The notes beneath the pieces are model-generated. The model was given only the letters and a program-made list of their open reading frames with translations, was not told the origin of the DNA and did no database searches. A stretch of 64,000 nucleotides of DNA from assembly GCF_009389715.1 (NCBI RefSeq), contig NC_052409.1, forward strand, positions 6,490,605 to 6,554,604, written 5' to 3'. The DNA is from Phoenix dactylifera. Taxonomy: Eukaryota > Streptophyta > Magnoliopsida > Arecales > Arecaceae. How positions within the stretch are numbered: the stretch's first letter is position 1; every line of letters starts with the position of its first letter. A program made the translations under genes and the position numbers. Positions 10,732 to 22,400 of the stretch are shown piece by piece.

Positions 10732-12895
10732 TTCTTAGATTAATCACCGAAAGAAGTTGCTTGAAAGCCTAAATAAAATGGCCAGTCATTTCCAACCGTG
10801 ATTTCATTAATTTTGAATACAGAATATTAGATTAAATTCACAAAATATCCTTTTTCTCTTTTTATTTTTGATAATTCATAAGCTCTCCTGCATAATAGTC
10901 ATTCATGGTGTCAAGATTGTTACCATATACGCGGGCTATCTATCTATACACTACCTATTTAAATTCCTTTGTTTCATGATAATTGTGTCACTTTTCCTAT
11001 GACATGTAAAGATACACTATTGTCAATTATTATACAGATATGTTTACTTGGCAACATTCTGGTCAGCGAATTCCCACTAATGCAACTCAGAAAATATAAA
11101 AAAGGGGGTTTAACGATGCTTCTCAATAGTTTGGATCTAAGCGGAGGATGAACGTAGTTGATATGTGTTGACATCTTTTATTTCTTAAAGCATTGTCTTG
11201 AGAATTATTTTCAATTATTCGAGTATAAAGGTGCAAGTATTTCAAAAGGCCAAAATCTGGTTTAGGTTCATGAATGCTAAGATGGAGAAAACATTATGGT
11301 AGACAATATTGAGATCTTTTCTTGAAACCTTCGGATAAATGCCTCAAACATACATAGGGAAGCAAATAGTTCGACAGATTGGTAGCTGAAACAAGCACTG
11401 GGATTGGGATCTTTTGTCTTCGGACGGATTTTCTTATGGAGATTGTTCACCTAATCATCCTATAACATTATGCTTCTAACTTACAAGACTAGTGTGAATT
11501 AGGGTTGCCTCGATGGTCATACTCCTGAATCAAAAGTTTTGGCTTAGAGTTGCCAAGCGCAAAATATTTTCCATCTCTTTTAAATAAATAAACTAAAAAA
11601 ATACAGGACTATAATTCAACTAGGTGTTATCCAACCTGAACCTGATCCTACTAGATATATCAAATAGATGCATCAAACTTAGACCTAAATTATAGATTCA
11701 AAAGCCATGCAGATCCGGCATCGGCTGCCCCGAAAACCCTAACCATGCCCCTTAATTCACACTTACCTCTCTTTTTTTAAAACCTGGATCTATAACCAAG
11801 CTTTGATACATTCCAGGTTGGGCTTGACCCAGGCAGGACAAAACAAAACATTTTTGTGCACCAGTGTACAAATTTTGGCCTGTCCATGTCCCACATTATT
11901 GTAGCTTTTCTCAGGTGGGTTAGACCTGTAGGATGGGGTTGCTCCAAGTCACCTAATGGACAAATACCATTGCGACAGATCAGCTCAGGCTAAGTCCATT
12001 GCACATTTGATGTCCCACCCTGGCTGTGGTACGGGCCAGGTCCAATTTGCTCGTTAACCGATGTAGAGGGAACGTGAATTCCAGATCATGTTAACATGGT
12101 TCTTTCACAGCTTCCACAGCATGGGAAGTCTAACCACCGGCCAAATTGCTGTCATGGTGTTGTTAGATTATAATTTGGTTTCTTCCACCACAAAGCAAAT
12201 GCATGCTTAATTCTTGTATACCCTATTGGGAAATGTGAGCTATGTCTTGCTACTAAGGAGAGGATGAAATTTTTTTTATGGTTGTCACATGGGATCCTAA
12301 CTTATGCCTCTAGATCTCATGACAACGGACCGTGATCCGGTACCTTAAACAAGTTGCTCGTACGAATGACTATGAGCGCTCAGATGCATGGACATGTGTC
12401 ATGTTCGATTGCCATGGATCATAGGATGCGACAAATGGTAGACACAAAAAGAGATTGCCTTGTGATTAATTTTTCGATAATTAAACCTTCATCGATGTAG
12501 TGGCTTCTTAGCATTTCAATTGACATGATCTCGATGCAGTAAGCTAAACTATGCAATTCCAATGTCGATGCCTTAAATGTTAAAATGAGCATCCAAGTCC
12601 CCCACAACATTTTGCAGGACCAGAAAATCCCAGACCCTCACCTTGCAAAGATGGCTAGAAAAAAATAGTAACTTCTGCAATAAACATTTGATCTGCCATC
12701 TACGGTTTCTTTGGTGAACATTCCATCTATCCATCTATAGTACCGAGCTCATTTAGTTATGACAAAAATTCAAAGCCTGCATGGAATTCAAGATTATACC
12801 TACAAAGAAATTTCTATGCATACAATCCAAAGACTACAAATCCTATATTTTTGCCTCCACCTCACCTAGAGAAGTCCATAATCGTTGGCTTAGTA
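10570..12895. other. Gene-free spacer with simple repeats
   Basis: Contains an (AT)n run at about 10700-10728. GGCC-rich degenerate repeats at about 11600-12070 resemble those at 1900-2170. No ORF with a recognisable domain was found on either strand. Confidence 0.45.
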
Positions 12896-13042
12896 CTTAG
12901 GATTGCAATACTTAACGATTTAATTTACTTAACTTAATTTAAATCATTGAATATTGAATTAAATTGTCTATTTAATAAAATATTTAAACTTTAAATTAAT
13001 TTTTTATTTATTTAATAAATAAGTTGAATTCAGATTGATTAT
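12896..13042. repeat. Dispersed 'family B' repeat, degenerate copy
   Basis: GGATTGCAATACTTAACG, then TGTCTATTTAATAAAATATTTAAA and TTTATTTAATAAATAAGTTG, follow the block order of the copies near 2405, 15711 and 27089. This copy is truncated at the right. It lies about 380 bp upstream of the RING-H2 start codon, so it is part of that gene's upstream region. Confidence 0.45.
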
Positions 13043-13171
13043 TATATATTTGATCCAACGTACGTCTAGTAATCCTATTGCTCGCCCTGTGGCTTACCCT
13101 CCATGCAATCACACCCCCAAACGGAGAAGAAAAGGCCAAACCATCAGCTGCTTTCTGACACAGAAGAACAG

Positions 13172-13175
13172 AGAA

Positions 13176-13210
<35 letters not shown>

Positions 13211-13363
13211 CACATCTCTGCCCTTCTGAGCTGTAGTTGCTGTAGCTCTCGTTTGCTAAATTGAAAGGAAGCCGAGTTCAGCACCATGCAAAGTGTGACA
13301 CCAAGAAAGGCCTAGAGATCCCTCAATCTCAAGGTCTTTTCCCTTCCACTTTCCCTATATATC
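13172..13363 (+). promoter_or_regulatory. (GA)n tract and possible TATA box before the RING-H2 gene
   Basis: A GAGAGA run lies at about 13178-13205. TATATAT at 13356-13362 is about 60 bp before the start codon and could act as a TATA box, with a very short leader. GA-rich tracts are common in plant promoters. The assignment is inferred from position only. Confidence 0.3.
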
Positions 13364-13417
13364 TCTCTCTCCACCCATTCCTGTACCTCTAAAGAGACTT
13401 ATAGCTTTGGTTCTGAA

Positions 13418-13939
13418 ATGGGATTCCCCATGGGCTACTCTGAGCTCCCAAAGATCTTTCTCCAACTTCTCTTCCTCCTGGGCCACCTGAGACGCCTCAT
13501 CTCCTGGGCCTTCAACTCCCTCGGCTTCGGCGGCCTCGACTCCGATGCCCAATGGCCAGAAACCACCCGCCGCCGCCACCACCAGCAGCTAGAGTCCAAT
13601 TCAGTGACGGCGGACTTGATCCAAAAGATCCTGCCGGTGTTACGGTTCGAGGAGTTCCGCCGGTTGCCGGAGAGTTGCACGGTGTGCCTCTGCGAGTTCG
13701 AAGGGGATGCGGAGGTGCGGCGGCTGAGCAATTGCCGGCACGTCTTCCACCGGTGTTGCCTCGACCGCTGGGTGGAGCACGACCAGTGCACCTGCCCCCT
13801 CTGCCGGGCTCCGCTTGTCCCTGAAGAGTTTCTTAATGAATTCGGCAATGCAGATGACGGCTTCTCCACTGAGTACTCCTCCTCCTCTTCCTCGTCGTCG
13901 GCGTCTGTACTTGTTCCCCTTCAATATTCTTCCTCATAG
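13418..13939 (+). CDS. RING-H2 finger E3 ubiquitin ligase, BRH1/RHA-like
   Basis: Probable E3 ubiquitin-protein ligase that would recruit an E2 through its RING. The 173-residue intronless protein has a hydrophobic N-terminal stretch (about residues 9-38, PKIFLQLLFLLGHLRRL) that may anchor it to a membrane. A complete RING-H2 finger follows: C87, C90, C106, H108, H111, C114, C126, C129. W118 and P127, conserved for E2 contact, are present. After the finger comes an acidic linker and a serine run (about residues 154-163). Length, layout and lack of introns fit the small plant family containing Arabidopsis BRH1 (brassinosteroid-responsive RING-H2) and RHA1-type proteins. The ATG chosen is the first in frame. 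The coding region is far more GC-rich than its flanks, as usual for monocot single-exon genes. The family call is secure; orthology to BRH1 is inferred. Confidence 0.9.
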   Translation: MGFPMGYSELPKIFLQLLFLLGHLRRLISWAFNSLGFGGLDSDAQWPETTRRRHHQQLESNSVTADLIQKILPVLRFEEFRRLPESCTVCLCEFEGDAEVRRLSNCRHVFHRCCLDRWVEHDQCTCPLCRAPLVPEEFLNEFGNADDGFSTEYSSSSSSSSASVLVPLQYSSS

Positions 13940-15710
13940 TAATAGTACAAGCGAAAGAAAGAGAATGAAGGAATGGACGAGCAGTGTATATCTACAGGAG
14001 AAGAAAGAGAGGGAAAGGAACAGATTGGTTGCTTTCCTTTTCCTTCGCCTTCTCTTTGAGGGGCTTGTGCCATCCTTAGATTCGGAAGTGGCCTCCAAGG
14101 ACTAATGGGAAATGAATTGGATTGGATTGGATTTGCATTTAAGGTCTGCTCGGAGTATTCTGAAATCCTCGGAGAGGAGAGGATGGACTGGTTTTGACTG
14201 GGTGCGGCTCAAAGGGTCTTCTCTCAATTTGGAAGCTACACTTCCATGGTTAGACAGAGGAAGGCTGAGGACAGGGAGAAGAGAAGAAAAAAAGACATGG
14301 TTTTATTTCTGTTTTTGGATTCTTGCTCTCCATTCCATCTTTTTTCCTCACTTGGTTCTTAAAAAACCTTTCTGCTGACTGCTTGTTGGATTCTGACTTT
14401 GTTTGCTGACATTGAGGATGGTTTGCTCTTTTTTGCTAAGAAAATTTTGTTTAATTTTGTCTTTCTGAGGAAAAGGTGAGTAGGTTATACCAAACTTTTC
14501 TTTACCTGTTACCCAAAAAAAATATATATATATTTACCTAGGTTTTCCTTTGAAAAGTTCCTTCCACAATTTAGAAGGAATATCTAAAATGGACTTGATG
14601 GAGAGGATTGTTGTGGCTGTGAGCTTAGCGCATTCATTTTTATTTTTTTTTAGTAGAAGGAAAGATAGTAGATCCATGACTTCTAATTACCTACTAAGGA
14701 AGACCACTACTATTTTTATTAAGGTCCGGTCCCTCCTAACCCAGGAAGAAAAATCAATCAGATGAACAATATTTGAAATTATTTGTAAAATTTTAGAGCT
14801 TTTGGAATCGAACGTTTATAATTTTCAAAAAGAAGTGAAAATAGAAGCAAGAAATAACATAAAGTTTGTGCAAATGCTATCTTCAACTTCTATCTCCAAT
14901 ATGGTATTTCACATATACACCGAGAAACAAAAACACAAGAACCACATCCATGCCAAACAACCGCTAAGGTTTTACCCCCTCCTAAAGGAAAAGTTGTTAT
15001 GTGTTTTTGCTCGATTCGATCTGAGATGAGCTTGATACTCAACTTAGTGCTAAAGTGGAATATTTTTTCTTGTATTCTTGAAAGATGAGTCGATCGACTA
15101 GGATGCGAGTGCTATTGATGAAACACCAGTAAATAGGATCATCAACATATGCAGCAGCAGCTAAAACCCAAAAAAATGATCACAGAGATGAGAGCATCTA
15201 TCAGAGTAAATTGGTGATTCCTCCCCAATATACTATATTATTAGGAAAATAATGCAAATAATAGAGCAACGATTGCCCACAAACTAGTTCATGAATTGAA
15301 CTGCATAGTAATATTAAGGATTTGTAAACATAGGCAACATATAATATCTACAGAAAGAAAAAAAAATGATGCATTTTTTTTCTATTCAGAAATGCAGTAT
15401 TTCTAGATAAACACTTACTGCAGATTCCTAAAGTTTATTCAAGTATCTGTAATAAATGCATACATGGAGGCTAAAGGAGGAGCCTGGTGATATACAAAAC
15501 AAATAGAAAGCACGAAAGGAGGAGATGACTCCAAGCCTACAGTATTGGTAGTAAAATGAAATGCTAGTCTTAAAAGGTTTCCATCAACTACAAACAAAAA
15601 CGATGACTGCCTCAAAACAAGGGATAGAATCCAAATGAGGTGACCAACCTGTAAGGGATCGCAGGTGCTCCAATGAGCTAAATATTCAGAGGTAGCCTAG
15701 GATTAGGGTT
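13940..15710. other. 3' region of RING-H2 gene and featureless spacer
   Basis: The first few hundred bases probably include the RING-H2 3' untranslated region. No single clear polyadenylation signal stands out. The short frames at 13815-14378 lack domains. The remainder is AT-rich with no recognised feature. Confidence 0.4.
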
Positions 15711-15920
15711 AGCAATGCTTCATCGTTTAACCTAAATAATTTGATTCAACTTGTTATAGGTCAAATTACGTTACCTATTTATTAAAATAGATAAGTTCGG
15801 GTCAGAATTTTCAAACCGTTTAATAAATAGGTTGGGTTCGGATTAATAAAAATTTTAATCTATCCTGTATCCAACCTGGCTTGTATCTGGTCCGACCTAA
15901 TCCAATTGCCATCTCTACCT
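15711..15920. repeat. Dispersed 'family B' repeat, copy 2
   Basis: Starts AGGGTTAGCAATGC, contains TTGATTCAACTTGTTATAGG, CTATTTATTAAAATAG, GGGTCAGAATTTT, TTTAATAAATAGGTTGGG and TATCCAACCTG, and ends AATTGCCATCTCTACC. The block order matches the copy at 27089-27330 throughout. It is non-coding and about 210 bp. Confidence 0.65.
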
Positions 15921-17468
15921 TAGATGTGCACCACGTGACACTATCGTGGTCAAATAGAAAAATGTTGTGTGTCCCCCAAAACCTCCTTGAAATATGTTCA
16001 ACTAATGTTTTTTCCTGAAATATCTAGGGCATTGTTGGCATTTTGGCCTCTAATTAACCATTTTATGGTGCTCAAGCTTTACAGTCATCAAAATTTTTCC
16101 GCTGTAGAAACCTGCATCCTTATATCCATTAGATGCATATTTTATGCTTGGTCCAACTTTCTTTTTCTTTCCCTCCTTACATGCTTTGCCTGCTGAGGCA
16201 ATGCAGCACAATAACCGCATCCACTAAAAGAATTATATGTCGAACCGTGGCTTTATATCATTCTAGAAATCCTGAAATGAACCAGCTTATCTGCAAATCT
16301 ATGTTCGAGAATTTGGGTTAGCGTCTCCGATGCTGGTGCAAGTCTAAGCATCAGGTCCTAATTCCTATCATATCTAAGAATTTCTTCTCACAGAGCCTTA
16401 TTGAAGTGTCATACCAATCTTCGCATTTAAGTACCAGGTGCAAGTATTTAGGCCAAATTTGAGTGTCCAGGTAACGTAGCTGAAAATCACAATGAATGAA
16501 CTGCCGAAAGCCAGGCCTAATCTATGAAGAACACATCCTGTGTATCCTTAATATTTTATACATTGTTAGATGAATCATTAAATAATCTTATCAGATACCA
16601 TAGATCCCAACCTTACTTGCCATCAGCATGCTTTTTTAAGCCTAAGCGCTGCATGTTATCAGGGTGGATAATGTTACGGTATACTGAGATATTAATACAA
16701 CAACGTCGATATAAAGTTAAAAGAGATCTATAAAATGGAATCCTGCAACATAGATATAGTATTTTATTTTAATCTGATGCAAAAGAAAAGACACATCTCA
16801 GTAATCTGAAGTTAACATTGAAAGAACAGTAATGAAATTGCGGCCAAAGACGTGGGCTGCATCAAGTTTAAAGATGGAATTAGTGTTTTCTTGCATGTCC
16901 CTAATCTCACCTGTGTGTCGAAGATACTTGGGAAGGTCAGAAATGTTATAGCCAGCAGTATGATTGAAACATATCTTCTGAGGGCCACTTTAATCCTGTT
17001 CTCTGCAAGGAACAAAATAGAGAATCAAAAAGAGTCTCTGAGCCATTGCTAACAAAAATGAAAATTTCTTTCAGACATTTGATTTAAGAATACTACATCT
17101 GCTGCATGAACTTCTTCCCTGCATCAAGACTATGCAGACAAGATCATCCAGCTTATCCAAGTTAAGATGGTGTGTTGCTGAACTCCTCATTTTAAAAGAT
17201 GGAACAACTAAATTCTTGAAGATTAGCAAATCAGACTACTAGCAATCTTGACATAGGCCAGATTGCTCTGAAAAGACTTATTGCAGTTCTTCTGCATAAT
17301 ATTTGATCATCCAAATCTTGGTGCACTGCTAAGAACCTTTAAAAGCAGAACTATTGATGATCTTCTATCTGTATTTTTAAGGAAGAGAGAATGGAAAAAG
17401 GCTGGATCATTAGTATAAAGCTAAATCGTTATGGGAGATCTTTTGTAGCAGATTCTTCCATTTAAGGT
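15921..17468. other. Spacer without recognised gene
   Basis: No convincing exon or domain. A frame around 16850-16950 faintly resembles a copia polyprotein segment but is too short to call. Confidence 0.4.
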
Positions 17469-17480
17469 TGGAAAATTCAG

Positions 17481-17641
17481 GTGAAATGGGGCTCATCCCA
17501 GGATCACACCCCTCAGCTTGGCTGCCAGAGGTTCTGGATTTAATTCTGGGGTGATATATTCCAGAACATCTCGACTTCTGTAATAATAATGCGGATGGGC
17601 CTCTCTCTCTCTCTCTCAAAAAAAAAAAAAAAAAAAAAAGC
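17481..17641 (+). mobile_element. SINE with poly(A) tail and 12-bp target duplication
   Basis: A body of about 135 bp contains a degenerate Pol III B-box-like stretch (GAGGTTCTGGATTTAATTC near 17528). It ends in a CT-rich tract and a poly(A) tail of about 20 A at 17618-17639. The insertion is bracketed by the direct repeat TGGAAAATTCAG (17469-17480 and 17642-17653), the footprint of LINE-mediated retroposition. Orientation is plus because the A tail is at the right. No coding capacity. Confidence 0.8.
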
Positions 17642-17653
17642 TGGAAAATTCAG

Positions 17654-19143
17654 ATTTCAGTGGTAATGCTAGAAAATGCTCAAAAAACATCAAAATCACT
17701 AAGAACATGCATCCAATGATGCTTCGAAAATCCATAAAAATCTACCAAGTTGGAATCTACACACGCAGTTCCATGTAAGAAGAAAAATCCCAGGGTTCAA
17801 GAACCTGAAAACTTCACTATTACAAAATCGCATCTTAGCATCATTAGATCCAATACAGCAGAAACTTTTACTTTGAGAATAAAATCAGCAGAAACTAAAT
17901 AAACATTTCCACAAAAAGCTTTGTTTCAATAAGTAAGCATTTGTAGACAAATCAAAAGACATGTGATGAATGCAATCAACTGAATATTCAACAATCCGTT
18001 CCAAGAAAATTCATGCTACATATTTCCAAGGGTTACTTTCAATTTTTTTTTTCATCATAAACATCATTTTGCTTGAACCTTACTCAACGGTTATAGAGTA
18101 TATTTACTAAGAATTACTTTGTATGTTCAACTTGGTTTCGTTAAGTATTTGACTGAACTTTCTTTTGGCATTCACATATATGTGTGAAGCAATCTGCAAC
18201 ACAATGTTAACCAAAAGGTTAAACATGACCCTGCAAAAATTTGAGTTCTCAAAAATTTGAACTTTCTTTTGACACATTATCGAGTTCTCAAGTATCATAT
18301 CACCCGAGTTTTATTTTTACTATAGCAAAAATTTTCACAAGATTGATGAACAATCTATATATCAAGTAAAATCAAAGAATCTACATCGCCAACCAAGTTT
18401 ATAAGATAAACTTTTTTTACAAGAATGTTCAATCTATATGCATGCGCAAGCAATATTGGCTGCACCATAGATGCAAAATCACAAGGGATGATGCAACATG
18501 ATTTTATACGACCTTCACTTTCAAATTGCGAATATCTAGCGCTTGTATTGTCCGCACAGATATTTGGTTCCTCAACCCAATGTCTTCGTGGGCATTGGGT
18601 TATGCAATCTTCAAGTTCAAAAACTCATTCAAGAAGATGATGGGAAATGGAGGAGGGAGGGAAAGAAAGATGAATGGGAGGAACAGAGGAGGGAAAGGCG
18701 CAAGGATGAGAGGGGCTACGGAGAGATCAAGGCTAGGGGCTTGAGGCTTGGGCTGGCTGGCGCCGGTGCTTCTTTCGGCAGTCACCGGCGACAAGGGAGC
18801 AGGGGATTGGGCTGAGGCCACGACCGGGAGGGGGCGGAGGGCGCTTCTGCTCGATACCAAGCTAGAAGACGAAGAAGGGCACGACCGGTTGGCATCGGGC
18901 TCTTCTAGCAATCGCGAGCAGTGGGGGATCAGGTGAGAGGGTATTCGTAGAGGGCGTGCGCTTGGGCCTACAGCTCGTGTGTTCATTCCGAGCTGCGGAA
19001 AATAAGGGCTGAGCTACGAGGGGCCCGTAGTCTGGAGTCGGTTGGCTTCGTAACTGGACCTGCAATATTGGTTGATCTGCAGCGCGCCAACCGCCGCCCA
19101 AATCGTTCTTTTATTTGATTTGTGCTGTCACCGCCAGGTAATT
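17654..19143. other. Spacer becoming GC-rich toward PAF1
   Basis: 17654-18520 is AT-rich and featureless. From about 18640 to 19130 the sequence becomes GC-rich and purine-rich and is open in several frames on both strands. None shows a known domain, so this may be promoter or 5' leader sequence of the PAF1 gene. A CAG|GTAATT at about 19134-19142 could be a leader splice donor, but no transcript evidence is available. Confidence 0.4.
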
Positions 19144-19163
19144 GGGGGGGGGGGGGGGGGGGG
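19144..19163. repeat. Run of 20 G
   Basis: An uninterrupted G20 tract lies about 250 bp upstream of the PAF1 start codon. Such runs can form quadruplex structures and are prone to length error in assemblies. Confidence 0.85.
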
Positions 19164-19270
19164 TGGGATGTACTCCCCAAACGGACGCCTTCCCTTAGCG
19201 TCCTTCTTTCCAACAGCCCTCTCGGCCTTCTCTCCGTCGGAACACTGGAAACCCCGTGCGCTCCCCCTTA

Positions 19271-19333
19271 CATTATAAGTACTCCCTCTCGGCCCCGGCC
19301 TGGCCGAAACCCCGGTTCTAGGGTTTCGAAACC
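19271..19333 (+). promoter_or_regulatory. PAF1 proximal promoter/leader with telo-box
   Basis: CATTATAAGT at 19271-19280 could be a TATA-like element about 130 bp before the ATG. TAGGGTTT at 19319-19326 is the plant telo-box (reverse of AAACCCTA), common near the transcription starts of housekeeping genes. It overlaps the perfect 12-bp palindrome GGTTTCGAAACC at 19322-19333. Their function is inferred from position and known plant motifs. Confidence 0.4.
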
Positions 19334-19410
19334 AAGAAGTGGTCGAGTTGATCAGGGCTCTATTTCTCCGCTCGATCGAAGGGTCGGCACCTCCCGGGGA
19401 TCGCCTGGTC

Positions 19411-22400
19411 ATGGCATCCTTCCGGCCGTTCCCCCCTCCTCCTCCGCCCCAGTCATCCTTTCCTCCGCCGCCGTCGCAGGCGCCCGCCCCGAACCAGAAT
19501 CCCCTCGCTCCGCCCCTTTCCATGCAGCCTCCGATCGGTCACCGCCAGCCCTACCCCCAGTACGGCCGGATCCCCCCCAACCAGGGCTTTGCCGACCCCT
19601 TCAACCGCCAGAGGAATCAGCAGCAGGCTCCGCCTCCTCGGCCGCCTCATCAGCCGCAGCAGCAGTACCCCTACGGTCCCCCCTTTCCTCCTGCGCCGCC
19701 GCTGCCCTCCTCCTCGTACCCTCCGCCGCCGCCTCCTCAGCCGCAGCCCTCTATGTATTACTCTTCCTCTCAGTATAACCCTCCGGCTCTGCCGCCCCCG
19801 CCTCCCCCTCCGCCGCCGTCCTCCCCTCCGCCGGATCCTTCCCTCCCTCCCCCGCCGCCTCCCCCCGTTGCCCCTCCATCCGTCCCACCCCCGCCTCCTC
19901 CTCCTCCTCCCTCTCACTCGACCCAATCCATGCCGGCTAAAGAAGCCCCTCATCCCGGGCGTCAGCCGATGCCCTCCATCCCGCTCAAACAGCAGAAGCC
20001 CCCTTCAGGGCCTCCGGTGGCAGCACCTCCGGCAGGGAGGGATGCGGCCCATCCGGGGGGCCCAAATGGGCCCTCCGGCAGGGTGGAGACGGAGGAGGAA
20101 AGGAGGGCGAGGAAGAGGAAGGAGTATGAGAAGCAGAAGATGGAGAACAAGCGGCAGCAGATGCTGAAGCAGTCACAGGCCACCGTGTTGCAGAAGACGC
20201 AAATGCTGGCAACGGGCAATGCAAGGCCGCATGGCTCGATGGCAGGGTCACGCACGGTGGAGCGCCGGACAACCCCGTTCTTGAGCGGGGAGAGGGTTGA
20301 AAATCGGCTGAAGAAGCTAACTACATTCCTCTGCAAGATGAAGTGAGTTGCTTTTTCTTTGTAGTATTTTGGAGAAGATGAAGTTTGTAGATTTGCATAT
20401 TATACCGCGTTTCTGGTCTTATGTGTTTAGGATTCTTGTTCTTATGAATTTTTACTACTTTGTTCTTACTCTGTATGAGTTATTAATGAAGTAATCAGTG
20501 CCGGCAAAGCTATTCTCTCATGAGATATGACCTTCCCTTGATAGGTGCCAATTTATAATTGGGTGAACTGGCAGATGGAAAGAGAATTTTTTTTTTCAAT
20601 CTTTTAAACATTGCATTGGATAAGTTGAGGAAATTGCTTCAGATACTTTCAACATACATATACTTCTCGTTTTGATTTTTAGTGCCACGTTTCATAATCA
20701 GAATTTGGAAGTTGATATATGGGTTAGAGTCTCAATATTTAAAATGCAATGGAAAGTTTAGGACCTTCCGAGATTGTAACTTAGATTCAATCCTTCAAAA
20801 TTCTTTCAATCCTTTAAATTTCTTTTTAGTTATTTTCAGGTAACACCCTAGTGGGCTGCTGTAAGATTAATGACAATGATGAGATGACCTAGATAGTAAA
20901 CTGGAAGGTCCACATTATACTGGTCGAGTGCTATTGGTGTGTATACCGAGATATTGCTAATGTGATTCCATGACAATGCTCTATTTCTAGACTTTCTCAA
21001 AGAAGGTTTAGCTTTTCTCTGTGGTGTATTATTTAAAAGCTCTAGTTCAAGCAAGTCAACAACTGATTTTTCCCCATATCGTTGGCCTTTTTAAAGCCTG
21101 ACAATTCCAGTGTTTGTGAAAGAAGGTCTCCAAGTGGAATTACTAAAGTTTGACCTAAGCTTGTCCACATCAAAACTTTAAAAGCTGTTTGAATACTAGA
21201 AGCAGTGAAACCAGAACTGAACATCTTATGTAGTGGGACATGAACTAGAGAAGAGATAATAGAGCAAGGGTTTGTGTGATGGCATGTGCTGATCTGTGCT
21301 GTACAGATTGTATTATACTAGCACAGCATATGACACAGCTGCCAGGCATGCAAGCTAGGGTAAAGTGATACTTGTGCATGGCGGTGGGTACAATGTGTTG
21401 GCATGGGACTGCACATCACCTACTGCACCAGTGTTAGGTTCAAATGGCATTGGCATGCTGTAAATCCTTCTAACAAAGAAGTAGAAGGGGGAAGTGAAGG
21501 ATGGGTGAAAATTATTCTTTATAGGTACAAAATATTAAAGATACAAAAGGATAGTGGATTCGAGCATCTCATGTTTACTGTTCTCCTACATTTATACTTA
21601 CAGATGCCAAAGAAATTTGAAATAGACTTGTACAGGCTCCATCATATTTACTAGGTTCAACTCGTGAATTACTAGAGCAGAGAAATATCCCACCTCCAGT
21701 TATTTACTTGTCTAGTACATGCTTCAGTGATTTTTCCGTACGAATATTTTTCTTGAGTGTAGGACATTAATCTGGGTGAAAATATAGCTGAAGTGGTCCA
21801 AAGACATTTGCAATATTGAACTGCTGTATAGTACTAATGGTCATTCTTTCATTTTTTTTTTCAATTGCAGGTTTAGGAATGAGTTGCCAGATCCAACTGC
21901 ACAACCAAAGTTATTAGCTGTGAATACTGATAAAGACAGGTAAATATAGAACTTTCAGGACCCTAATGGACTGTTGCTATTTGTTGTTTTTCATGCCAAA
22001 TTATCTCTCTCTGACTCTATCTTCTCTTTATGTTCGTTCATCAATGATCATTAATTTATGTTTTTTAAACTATGCATCAGCTATTTCCTTTGTAATGAAT
22101 AATTATACTCTTTAAACCTTTTTGAATATAGATTTTGGTGTCTTCCCTCTTTTCAGTTTCTGTGGCCAGGGAGAGTCCTGCACTCTTTCATTTTCTCATT
22201 CTGATTAAATGTAGCATCATCATAGTTGCAAGAGTTTAACTGTTCAAAGTTTGCATAGTTTTTCTTTTTTCGACTTGGAAACTTTTTGTTCATCTTATCA
22301 TCTGATGATATGGAGTTTGGGGCATTAGTCCCTTTTCTAATGTTTACTCTTTAGACAATGTATTTACATTGTTATCTTGGCATTACTATATCCTTTGTGA

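Noticed and set aside
13552..13824. 90-aa proline-rich ORF overlapping the RING-H2 gene
   Set aside because: Frame-shifted shadow of the RING coding sequence. All eight metal ligands are in the 13418 frame.
16852..17052. Possible copia polyprotein fragment (GCIKFKDGISVFLHVPNL)
   Set aside because: Resembles the GxxKFKMxDG...VPNL pattern of copia, but is too short and lacks neighbouring domains.
18600..18986. 128-aa minus-strand ORF in the GC-rich region upstream of PAF1
   Set aside because: Low-complexity Pro/Ser/Leu composition with no domain, and several frames are open on both strands at once, as expected from composition.
19453..19953. Long minus-strand ORFs opposite PAF1 exon 1 (also the overlapping plus-strand frames at 19122-19778 and 19589-20167)
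   Set aside because: They are arginine- or serine-rich shadows of the CCN-repeat proline codons. The frame encoding the PAF1 protein is supported by splicing and homology.
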